A DNA stretch of 48,851 bases from Intrasporangium sp. (lineage in GTDB: Bacteria; Actinomycetota; Actinomycetes; Actinomycetales; Dermatophilaceae). A model generated the notes under the pieces. The model had not been told where the DNA came from and did no database searches. It worked only from the letters and a program-made list of their open reading frames with translations. Positions 42,093-48,851 of this stretch are shown one piece after another. The stretch lies in NCBI RefSeq assembly GCF_030452765.1, contig NZ_JAKDLO010000007.1, positions 1 through 48,851 of the forward strand, given 5' to 3'. Position 1 is the first letter of the stretch, and every line of letters starts with the position of its first letter. The position numbers were made by a program, and so were the translations under genes.

Positions 42093-44924
42093 GTGACACT
42101 GTCCACGGAAGCGGTCTGCGCAAAGCCCGACACCCCGGTTGTCTCAGTCGTGGTGATCGGCTACAACGACGCGGCCAACCTGTCGAGAGCCGTCGGGTCA
42201 GTGCTCAGGCAGTCGCTGCGCGCGGTCGAGGTCATCATCAGTGATGACTGTTCGACGGACGACACGCCTGAGTTGGCAGGGGCGCTGCTGCGATCTGACC
42301 CGCGGGTTCGCTATGTCCGACAACCGCGCAACTCCGGTGGATGCGGGGTCCCTCGCAACGAGGGGATGAAGCTCGCCCGGGCTCCGTTCGTGATGTTCCT
42401 GGACAGCGATGACGAACTCGAACGACATGCCTGCTACAACCTCGTCAAGATGGCGCGCGAAGAACAGTGCGATGTCGTGAGCGGAAGATGCCGACGCCAT
42501 CATCTCCAGAACGACACGTGGACCACGTGGTATCCCAAGCTCTACCAGGAGCGGCGCGTCCTGCTCGACATCGAGCAAGAACCCGACTTCCTCTTCGACT
42601 CGATCTCGACGAACAAGCTCTACCGCCAGTCCTTCCTCGAGGAGCATCAGCTGGCCTTTCCTGAGCGCGTCAAGTACGAGGACCTTCAGTTCACGGCGCA
42701 TGTCTACTCGGTCGTGAAGCGGTTCGGCGTGATCCCGGAGACCGTCTACCACTGGCGGATCTACCCGACGGATGTCCGGCGCACGATCACTCACCAGCGC
42801 AGCACCCCCCAGAACCTTGCCGACCGGCTCCACGCCATCCGGACAGCGAGCGGCCTGTTCGTCGAGCACGACAAGCCAGCCCTCCTCGAGGGACTGCTCG
42901 GCAAGCTGCTGGCTCATGACGCGCGCATCACGGTGGAGGACGCTGCGGACACGGACGATCCTGAGCTGCATGAGCGTCTGCTCGATCTCATCGAGCCGGA
43001 GTTGCGAGCGGTGCCCCGGGAGTTCTACCAGCGCCTTTCGGCGATGGCCCGTGTCGCCCTCGGTATGGGGCTCATGCGGAACCGAGCCGGGATCCAGCAA
43101 GCAACGATGGCGAGCCGTAACCGTGGTTCTCTCGCCGGTCGGATCGTACGCCAAGGCGATCGCCTCCTGTGGGCCCCGTGGTCGACGTGGTCAGCGCCGC
43201 CAGCGGGCTCGCTCGAGGAGTTCCTGACCGATCTCAGCCATGACCCCATTCGAGATACTCCTACGCCACTGATGCGGCTCTTCCATGTGCTCGATCGGGC
43301 CGAGCGCCTTCCGGTGGGCGTCCGCCTCCGAGGGACGACCCACGACCCCCTCCTGAAGTTCACGGGTCGCGACGAGTGGCCCGAACTCACCCTTCGCATC
43401 CGACTGCGCGGTAGGAGACAGCGCCAGGAGGTACCGGTCCACCTCAGCTCGGTGGAGCCTGGACACATCCGCTGGCAGGTGGATGTGCCACGCTTCTCAA
43501 ACCGGGACAACCAGCTCCAGACGCGATGGTGGCTCGACATCCGCACGACCGGCGGTGGTCTCGTCAATGACTCGGAGATCTGCCTCGGGGCGGAGCTGGG
43601 CGGCTTCTCGTTCCCCGAACCTGCCGGCGCGACGAGCCATCTTCGCTCGAGGATCGAGCTCTATGTGACGAGATATGGCGATGCAGCCTTCAGAAGGGCG
43701 CGGATGCAGGGACGCCCGGCCAAGGCGGCGCGCGTCCTGCATCGCACAGATCGATTGTGGGAAGAGGCCAACAGCCGCAGTCGGCGCATTCAGGCCAACA
43801 TCCGGGAACGTGCGTATGAGCTGGCCCGACGGCGGCCCGTCTTCAAGAACCTCGTGTTGTTCGACTCCCACATGGGCAAGCAGTACTCGGACAACCCACG
43901 GGCGGTCTACGAGGAACTCGTGCGTCGCAACACCGGGCTCGACATCGTCTGGGACTTCCTCGATCCGGACGGGCACCCCGACTACCATGGTCGCCGGATC
44001 AAGAGGCACAGCCTCCCCTATACGCAGGCACTGGGCAGAGCGGGGAGCATCGTGGACAACCAAGGGCTGCCGGCTTGGGCGCTCAAGCGGCCCGACCAGC
44101 GCCACGTTCAGACTTGGCACGGCACCCCCCTGAAGCGGATGGCCCTGCACAAGCTCGAGAACCTCCACGCCTCACCGGAGACTGTTGCTCGCATCACCGG
44201 CGAGGCCGCATGGGATGCCCTGGTGAGCCCATCGGACTACTTCGAGCGAACCTTAGTCGACTCCTATCGGTTCACCGGAAAGCTGATCCGTGGGGGCAGT
44301 CCACGCAACGATGTGCTCATCAACAACCCCGATCCTGACCCGATGTTGGTGCGCCGGCTTGATCTTCCGGAGCGCAAGTCGGTCGTGCTCTACGCGCCGA
44401 CGTTCCGCGAGAACCTGAGAGACAGCCGTCGGGCGGCTGACGTGCTCCTCGACCTGGGCAGATGGATCGAAGAGATGGGCGAGACCCACTACCTGCTCCT
44501 TCGGTCGCACTATCTCAACAAGTTCGCGGTCAAACGTGAGTACGCCCCATACCTGATGGACGTCTCTCACGTGGAGGAGATCAGCGATCTGTACCGACTT
44601 TCGGACATGTTGGTGACCGACTACTCATCGGTGATGTTCGACTACATCTGGCTCGACAAGCCCATCATCATCTACGCGCCGGACTACGAGAACTACACCC
44701 AGGACACCCGCGGCACCTACTTCGAGTTGCGGGACGACGCACCCGGGCCATTCTGTGAGACGCAGGAGGCGTTGCACTCACTGGTGCGTACCGCCCGAGA
44801 GGACCAGGCGCGCATGACGGAGACCCGGAGATCGTTCCGAGATCGCTACTGCGGAGACGAGGACGGCAAAGCGTCAGCTCGCGTGGTGGACTTCCTTCTT
44901 GCTGACCGGCAAGCCCGCCGATGA
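42093..44924 (+). CDS. Bifunctional GT2 glycosyltransferase / CDP-glycerol glycerophosphotransferase (943 aa)
   Basis: Second GT2-TagF enzyme. The GT2 domain (about 15-260) has VVSVVVIGYNDAANLSRAV, VIISDDCSTDDT, CGVPRNEGMKLA and the metal site FLDSDDEL (D104-D107). After a linker of ~300 residues without recognised motifs but with a beta-rich part (LTLRIRLRGRRQRQEV), the TagF-like domain (about 590-930) shows QTWHGTPLKRM (W675, H676), LYAPTFREN and VTDYSSVMFDY (841-851). I start at the GTG at 42093, with GGGGAG 9 bases upstream; an ATG at 42051 is an alternative, and the open frame back to 41574 is antisense to scoA. It overlaps the GT4 gene by ATGA. It resembles the 1238-residue protein but has a shorter middle and diverged motifs. 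Confidence 0.9.
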   Translation: MTLSTEAVCAKPDTPVVSVVVIGYNDAANLSRAVGSVLRQSLRAVEVIISDDCSTDDTPELAGALLRSDPRVRYVRQPRNSGGCGVPRNEGMKLARAPFVMFLDSDDELERHACYNLVKMAREEQCDVVSGRCRRHHLQNDTWTTWYPKLYQERRVLLDIEQEPDFLFDSISTNKLYRQSFLEEHQLAFPERVKYEDLQFTAHVYSVVKRFGVIPETVYHWRIYPTDVRRTITHQRSTPQNLADRLHAIRTASGLFVEHDKPALLEGLLGKLLAHDARITVEDAADTDDPELHERLLDLIEPELRAVPREFYQRLSAMARVALGMGLMRNRAGIQQATMASRNRGSLAGRIVRQGDRLLWAPWSTWSAPPAGSLEEFLTDLSHDPIRDTPTPLMRLFHVLDRAERLPVGVRLRGTTHDPLLKFTGRDEWPELTLRIRLRGRRQRQEVPVHLSSVEPGHIRWQVDVPRFSNRDNQLQTRWWLDIRTTGGGLVNDSEICLGAELGGFSFPEPAGATSHLRSRIELYVTRYGDAAFRRARMQGRPAKAARVLHRTDRLWEEANSRSRRIQANIRERAYELARRRPVFKNLVLFDSHMGKQYSDNPRAVYEELVRRNTGLDIVWDFLDPDGHPDYHGRRIKRHSLPYTQALGRAGSIVDNQGLPAWALKRPDQRHVQTWHGTPLKRMALHKLENLHASPETVARITGEAAWDALVSPSDYFERTLVDSYRFTGKLIRGGSPRNDVLINNPDPDPMLVRRLDLPERKSVVLYAPTFRENLRDSRRAADVLLDLGRWIEEMGETHYLLLRSHYLNKFAVKREYAPYLMDVSHVEEISDLYRLSDMLVTDYSSVMFDYIWLDKPIIIYAPDYENYTQDTRGTYFELRDDAPGPFCETQEALHSLVRTAREDQARMTETRRSFRDRYCGDEDGKASARVVDFLLADRQARR

Positions 44925-46165
44925 GGGGGAGACCGACCGTCGGCGACGAGCGTGCCGGGCAGGGACCGGGATCGACGGGCATACGTCGGATCGCGCTGGT
45001 GGGGATCGAACATTCCCGGCTCGGTGGTGTCGCAGGGTTCATGAACACTCTTGCCAACGGACTCCTGGGCCGCGGCTATGAGGTTGAGATCATCGGCCTC
45101 CAGCCCAGTTCTCCCGGAAATGCGTACGCCTTCGAGCGAGACCCGGGCATCACCGTGCGCACCATCCAGGAGTCGATCCCGCCGGACTGGGTACGCTTGG
45201 ACAGATTGGACCGACTCAACCCTCGAAAGGTTGCTGCGGCCCGGCGTTGGCAACGCACCCGCGACCGTGGGGTCGCCAAGCTCCGTCCCATCGTTTCCGG
45301 CTGGGGGCCGGAGACGCTGATCATCTGCACCCAGATCCAGGGCATGGAGTACCTGGTCCCAGCCGGTCTTGAACCGGGTAACCCGCAGGGGCCTTACGTG
45401 ATCGCGCAATACCACGGCTCTAGGCAGATGTCCGTTGCCGTTGGCTCCGTCCGGCGTCTGCGTCGGTGGTGTGCGAACGCGGATCGGTTCCTCGCCCTCA
45501 CCCCCACCGACGCGGAGGAGTTCCGCATCCGTGACCAGCTCAACAACACGGGATTCATATATAATCCGGTCCCACGTCAACGACATGGGCCGGCGCAGCG
45601 AGAAGACGTGGTCGTGTCGCTCAATCGCTACGACGAGCAGAAGTCACTGGACTGGTTGCTCCGAGCGTGGGCGGTGGTGTCTCCCGACTTCCCTCAGTGG
45701 CGGTTGCGGCTGTACGGGGAGGGACCGCTGAGGGACGAGTTGGCGGTGCTCATCCACGAGTTGGGGGTATCCGGGACAGCCACTCTCGAGGGGATCACGA
45801 GCGATCCGGAGTCTGTGCTCCGCCGAGCCAAGATCTATGCGTTGTCCAGCCAGGACGAAGGGCTGCCCCTGACGATCGTCGAGGCCGCAGTGGCTGGTGT
45901 CCCAACTGTCTCGTTCGACTGTGCCCCGGGAATCCGCGACCTGATCGACGACGGCGTCAACGGAGTTGTCGTGCCCAAGAACCACGTGAGCGGACTGGTC
46001 ACGGGTCTGCGACAACTGATGGCCGACGATGCACTGCGTGAACGGCTCGGAGTACGGGCTGAACAGGACTCCGGGAGGTTCGCCCTCGACACGGTCCTCG
46101 ACCGGTGGGAGGACGAGATGCGCGAGCTCACTGGTCGATCGACGCCGCGACCGGCTGTGGTTTGA
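44921..46165 (+). CDS. GT4 glycosyltransferase
   Basis: A 414-residue GT-B enzyme. The N-terminal domain starts RRIALVGIEHSRLGGVAGFM with a Gly-rich donor loop. The C-terminal domain contains VVVSLNRYDEQKSLDWLLRAW, WRLRLYGEGPLRDEL and SSQDEGLPLTIVEAAVAGVPTV, the last being the canonical E-x7-E motif of retaining GT4 glycosyltransferases. It is translationally coupled to the GT2-TagF gene (ATGA), so the two should act on the same polymer, perhaps as backbone synthesis and sugar decoration. The codon choice is slightly less G/C-strict than in purK or metY. Its last 38 bases overlap the convergent TylF-like gene. Confidence 0.88.
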   Translation: MRGRPTVGDERAGQGPGSTGIRRIALVGIEHSRLGGVAGFMNTLANGLLGRGYEVEIIGLQPSSPGNAYAFERDPGITVRTIQESIPPDWVRLDRLDRLNPRKVAAARRWQRTRDRGVAKLRPIVSGWGPETLIICTQIQGMEYLVPAGLEPGNPQGPYVIAQYHGSRQMSVAVGSVRRLRRWCANADRFLALTPTDAEEFRIRDQLNNTGFIYNPVPRQRHGPAQREDVVVSLNRYDEQKSLDWLLRAWAVVSPDFPQWRLRLYGEGPLRDELAVLIHELGVSGTATLEGITSDPESVLRRAKIYALSSQDEGLPLTIVEAAVAGVPTVSFDCAPGIRDLIDDGVNGVVVPKNHVSGLVTGLRQLMADDALRERLGVRAEQDSGRFALDTVLDRWEDEMRELTGRSTPRPAVV

Positions 46166-47039
46166 CGGCAATCCGTCCTTCCGAGATTCGGACGAGAAAC
46201 AGCTGCTCACCGGTGCGATCGAGGAAGTCGTCGGTTGCCTTCCGTGCCCCGTCCCAGTATCCGTAGTCGTCGAGGATGAGCACTCCCCCCGGGGCGAGCC
46301 GGGGATAGAGGTGCTCGAGCTCGTGCGCTGTCGACGCGAACCAGTCGGTGTCGAGGCGCAGCAAGGCGATTCGCTCGGGGGCCGTCCCGGGGATCGTCTT
46401 TTCGACCTTTCCCTGGACGTAGTGGATGGGCCCTGGGTAGCCGATCGAGTCCATGCCCTCGCGGACGTCTTCGAGAGTCGCCCGGGCGCGCAAGGCACTG
46501 TCCACGCCGGCTCCGGTCAGCAGATCCGCCGCGGAGCGACCGTCCCGCCGTCTCATGTCCTCTTCGGTGGCCTCGCTCATGCCTTCAAAGGTGTCGTAGA
46601 GATACAGCTCACGGCCGGCGTCGCCGAGCTCCATCAGGGTCAGTGCGGCGGCCATCATGGATCCGCCGCGCCAGACCCCGCACTCCACGATGTCACCCTC
46701 GATGCCGTAGCGGTGCAGGTAGCGCAACCCGTCGATCAGGCCCAGCACCTTGAACTGGCTCGTCATCGTGCGCCCTGAGATGCGCGCGATGACAGAGCTC
46801 GCAAAGTCATCCACATCGAAGCTTCCCGGCTCACCACCCTGTGGCAGTGGTTTGGGGGTCGGAGCCGCACTGGGAGCGTTGTCAGTGGTCGCCGGTGCCG
46901 GTCTCGGGGCGGGAGCCTGAGGTGTGAGCGCCGCACCTGCCGGCGCGGGAGACGTGTTTCGCCCGCCACGCCGCGTGATCTGGTACCCCAGCGGGGCCAA
47001 GGCACGGTTGATGCCGCGCTTGAGCCGGATTGTTCGCAT
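46128..47039 (-). CDS. TylF/MycF-like class I methyltransferase
   Basis: A 303-residue protein. Residues ~25-75 are a low-complexity Ala/Pro linker; the methyltransferase starts near residue 80. GDIVECGVWRGGSMMAAALTL is motif I, YLYDTFEGMSEATEEDMRR the TylF acidic loop, and LLRLDTDWFASTAHELEHLY with GGVLILDDYGYWDGARKA holds the metal-binding Asp residues of this Mg2+-dependent sugar O-methyltransferase family. Near wall-polymer genes a sugar hydroxyl is the likely target. The N-terminal ~25 residues are basic (RTIRLKRGINRALAPLG). It starts directly at the end of the TIGR03089 gene (TGAATG) with GGAGG, and its 3' end overlaps the GT4 gene by 38 bases. Confidence 0.87.
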   Translation of the reverse strand: MRTIRLKRGINRALAPLGYQITRRGGRNTSPAPAGAALTPQAPAPRPAPATTDNAPSAAPTPKPLPQGGEPGSFDVDDFASSVIARISGRTMTSQFKVLGLIDGLRYLHRYGIEGDIVECGVWRGGSMMAAALTLMELGDAGRELYLYDTFEGMSEATEEDMRRRDGRSAADLLTGAGVDSALRARATLEDVREGMDSIGYPGPIHYVQGKVEKTIPGTAPERIALLRLDTDWFASTAHELEHLYPRLAPGGVLILDDYGYWDGARKATDDFLDRTGEQLFLVRISEGRIAVKPQPVAASIDQ

Positions 47040-47756
47040 TCACTCCTCCTGGAGGTCGAGGGTCACTGCCTCGGTACGCCGTCGACCCTCCGGGTCGCCA
47101 GGTGAGCCTCTCGACAGAAGGACCGACCCGTCAAGCGCCCACACCGCGAGGATGTCAAGGAGCGCATCGGGCAGGACGCCGGACACTGCGGCTCGAGGCG
47201 TGCCCGGCCAGTCGTCGTGGCTGGTGACCAGCTCCGCATACGACCGCTCTTGCTGACCGTCGAGGGCGAGGTCACCCGGCTCCGGGTCGGCCAGAGGTGA
47301 GAACCGGTCGCCGTGCGTCGCCAGGTCACGGGCCTCGTCGACCGCCCCCGGGGCCAGGGAAGCGTCCGGATGGCGGCGGGCCAGGGCGGGCAGGCACACG
47401 AGGACCGCATCTGCGTGGTGGTCCGCGGCATGCTCTGGGTCGTGGGTGACGAGGACGTCCGCATTACGAGAGTCCGGCCCGGTCACGGCCGTCGCGCCGA
47501 CCGCCCAGGTGGCGAGGGCCCAGTAGACCGCGCGCCAGTGCGTCGGCAGGTCGAGACCCACCCTCGTGCCGGGCTCGGCACCCGCGTCGTCCTGGAGCAG
47601 GTTGGCCGCCTTGGCGACCCAGTTGGCCAGGACGTGGGCGGACAGCTCGATGCGCTCGCCCTGCGTCGGGCCGGGCACGTCGTCGTACCACGTGAGCCGA
47701 GGGCGCCCCGGGTCGGAGGCCTGCATCCGGGTAAGGATCTCGCTGGGGGAGAGCAC
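47040..47756 (-). CDS. TIGR03089 family protein (truncated AMP-binding-like)
   Basis: A 238-residue protein that resembles the N-terminal part of AMP-dependent acyl-CoA synthetases, with RLTWYDDVPGPTQGERIELSA, the HVLANWVAKAANLLQD helix and RVGLDLPTHWRAVYWALATW, but lacks the P-loop and the adenylate-forming C-terminal lid. It is therefore unlikely to be a synthetase. The family is limited to actinobacteria and commonly sits beside LCP genes, as I recall also in M. tuberculosis. Function is unknown. The GTG start has no Shine-Dalgarno and a TAGGCT 6 bases upstream; an internal ATG at codon 11 is an alternative. Confidence 0.8.
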   Translation of the reverse strand: MLSPSEILTRMQASDPGRPRLTWYDDVPGPTQGERIELSAHVLANWVAKAANLLQDDAGAEPGTRVGLDLPTHWRAVYWALATWAVGATAVTGPDSRNADVLVTHDPEHAADHHADAVLVCLPALARRHPDASLAPGAVDEARDLATHGDRFSPLADPEPGDLALDGQQERSYAELVTSHDDWPGTPRAAVSGVLPDALLDILAVWALDGSVLLSRGSPGDPEGRRRTEAVTLDLQEE

Positions 47757-47762
47757 GGCCAG

Positions 47763-47768
47763 AGCCTA
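47763..47768 (-). promoter_or_regulatory. Leaderless -10 of the TIGR03089 gene
   Basis: TAGGCT on the minus strand in the 25-base gap after the LCP gene, with 6 bases to the GTG at 47756. Sixth case of this spacing in the window. Confidence 0.48.
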
Positions 47769-47781
47769 CGTCGGCCGGTCG

Positions 47782-48851
47782 TCAGTCCTTGACGGTGGTG
47801 CCCGTCGGCGGTGTGGTGAGCGGCTCGTCGTTCTTCAGCGCGCTGAAGAGGGCCTTGGCCTGCGCGGTGTTCCACTTGACCGCTACGCCGGCATTGGAGG
47901 TCGGGTAGGCCAGGTTCTCGACCGGCACGCTCAGGGACAGACCCTCGTCGTTGCTGACGCTGCGCATCGCCCGCAGGATCCGGACGGCATCCATGAGGCT
48001 CGTTTCCTCGCCGACGGTGATCCCGCCCGCGACGGCATCGGCGAAGCCCTTGTAGCGCCACGGGACCAGCACCGTCGCCGGCGTCGCGGCCTCCTTCATC
48101 AGGGCGCCGAGGAACTGCCGCTGCCGGGCCGCGCGCCCGATGTCGCCGAGCGGGTCCTCGTAGCGGCTGCGGACGTATCCGAGGGCGTTCTTGCCGTTAA
48201 GTGTCTGGCAGCCCTTCTTCAGGTCGATCCCGGCCTTCTTGTCCTTCATGTCGCGCGGCACGCAGATGTCGACCCCGCCGAGCGAGTCGACGACGGCCGC
48301 GAAGCCGCCGAGCCCGATCTCGAGGTAGCCGTCGACGTGGATCCCGGTCACCTGCTCGACGGTCTCGGTGAGCAGCTTCGGCCCGCCGAGCGAGAACGAC
48401 GCGTTGATCTTGTTGCTGCCGTAGCCAGGGATCGGCACGTAGGAGTCACGCGGGATCGAGATCATGACCGGCTTGCCGCCGCTCTCGGAGACGTGCACGA
48501 GCATGATCGTGTCGGTGCGCTGGCCCTCCGCGTTGCCGGTCGCGTACTCCTTGCGTTGTGCTTTCGTGAGGCCCTCGCGGCTGTCCGAGCCGACCAGCAG
48601 GTAGTTGTAGCCCGACGTGTCCGCCGGCCTGGCCCCGTCGGGGATGTTGTCGACGCGGGCCACGTTGTTCCACGCGTTGAACGGCACCCAGACCATGAAG
48701 GCCAGCCAGGCGACGACGACGAGCACGACACCGAGCAGGATGACGCGCCCCTTGCGTATCCGGGTGCGCGGGGGCGCCTTCACAGGTGGGGGGGTATGCC
48801 GCTCAGCCCGGACCGGCTCGGGCGCGGCCTGCCGCTGGGGCCGGCGCGAGC
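47782..48851 (-). CDS. LCP (LytR-CpsA-Psr) family cell-wall ligase, 5' end outside window
   Basis: Transfers undecaprenyl-pyrophosphate-linked glycopolymers to peptidoglycan on the outer face of the membrane. The frame is open to the window end; the visible cytoplasmic part is basic and proline-rich (ERHTPPPVKAPPRTR). One membrane anchor (VILLGVVLVVVAWLAFMVWV) follows. The catalytic domain contains LLVGSDSREG, QRTDTIMLVHV, ISIPRDSYVPIPGYGSNKIN, GYLEIGLGGFAAVVDSLGGV and LGYVRSRYEDPLGDIGRAARQ, with the Arg and Asp residues that bind the pyrophosphate and Mg2+. A GTG at 48783 would also serve as a start. It sits at the edge of the polysaccharide region, so the polymer described above is a plausible substrate. 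Confidence 0.92.
   Translation of the reverse strand, partial: SRRPQRQAAPEPVRAERHTPPPVKAPPRTRIRKGRVILLGVVLVVVAWLAFMVWVPFNAWNNVARVDNIPDGARPADTSGYNYLLVGSDSREGLTKAQRKEYATGNAEGQRTDTIMLVHVSESGGKPVMISIPRDSYVPIPGYGSNKINASFSLGGPKLLTETVEQVTGIHVDGYLEIGLGGFAAVVDSLGGVDICVPRDMKDKKAGIDLKKGCQTLNGKNALGYVRSRYEDPLGDIGRAARQRQFLGALMKEAATPATVLVPWRYKGFADAVAGGITVGEETSLMDAVRILRAMRSVSNDEGLSLSVPVENLAYPTSNAGVAVKWNTAQAKALFSALKNDEPLTTPPTGTTVKD

Noticed and set aside
1-48851. CRISPR arrays, tRNA or rRNA genes, insertion sequences, attachment sites
   Set aside because: No regular spacer-repeat arrays, cloverleaf sequences, transposase motifs or long inverted repeats were found; the octamer and short direct repeats are too irregular for an array.

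Overview
The window is GC-rich actinobacterial DNA, roughly 70% GC by impression, with strong G/C third-position bias, many GTG starts, 1-4 base gene overlaps and several apparently leaderless genes. An F420-type oxidoreductase, a FadE25-like acyl-CoA dehydrogenase, a TIGR03089 protein and an LCP-family wall ligase fit a high-GC Gram-positive. I would guess an Intrasporangiaceae-like organism; that is inference, since no rRNA or other phylogenetic marker is present.

Layout. 1-6.0 kb (+): the end of birA, a class III nucleotide cyclase, an OmpR-type regulator with its histidine kinase, a GtrA membrane protein, purK and purE. 6.1-9.9 kb: a CoA-binding protein, an F420-dependent LLM oxidoreductase broken by an in-frame amber codon, and (-) metY plus a methyltransferase behind a SAM-IV riboswitch. 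10.0-19.9 kb: two convergent operons that together encode WbpA, WbpD, WbpE, WbpB and WbpI homologues (a complete predicted route to UDP-ManNAc(3NAc)A), three glycosyltransferases and a flippase. 20.0-22.2 kb: a FadE25-like acyl-CoA dehydrogenase overlapping an ExoA-like glycosyltransferase. 22.2-26.3 kb (-): two tandem paralogous polytopic membrane proteins (DUF6541-like). 26.5-40.2 kb: a teichoic-acid-like module containing a TagF-GT4 fusion, a GT61-like protein, a giant GT2-TagF protein, a TagGH-type ABC exporter, two CDP-alcohol phosphotransferase-like proteins, a glycosyltransferase and TagD. 40.3-41.8 kb (-): scoAB CoA-transferase. 42.1-46.2 kb: a second GT2-TagF protein and a GT4. 46.1-48.9 kb (-): a TylF-like methyltransferase, a TIGR03089 protein and an LCP ligase running off the window.

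How it fits together. TagD would make CDP-glycerol, three TagF-type domains could use it to build or decorate a polyol-phosphate polymer, the Wbp enzymes would supply a diacetamido uronic acid, the ABC exporter and the Wzx-like flippase provide export, and the LCP protein could attach the product to peptidoglycan. No obvious initiating phosphoglycosyltransferase (TagO/WecA/WbaP), TagA or stand-alone TagB is present, so initiation must be encoded elsewhere or done by an unrecognised protein here.

The flanking genes (birA, GtrA, purK, purE, fadE25-like, TIGR03089, LCP) recall the M. tuberculosis Rv3267-Rv3279c neighbourhood. The surface-polysaccharide genes therefore look embedded in an old conserved chromosomal block. 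All calls come from reading the sequence; no database search was run.
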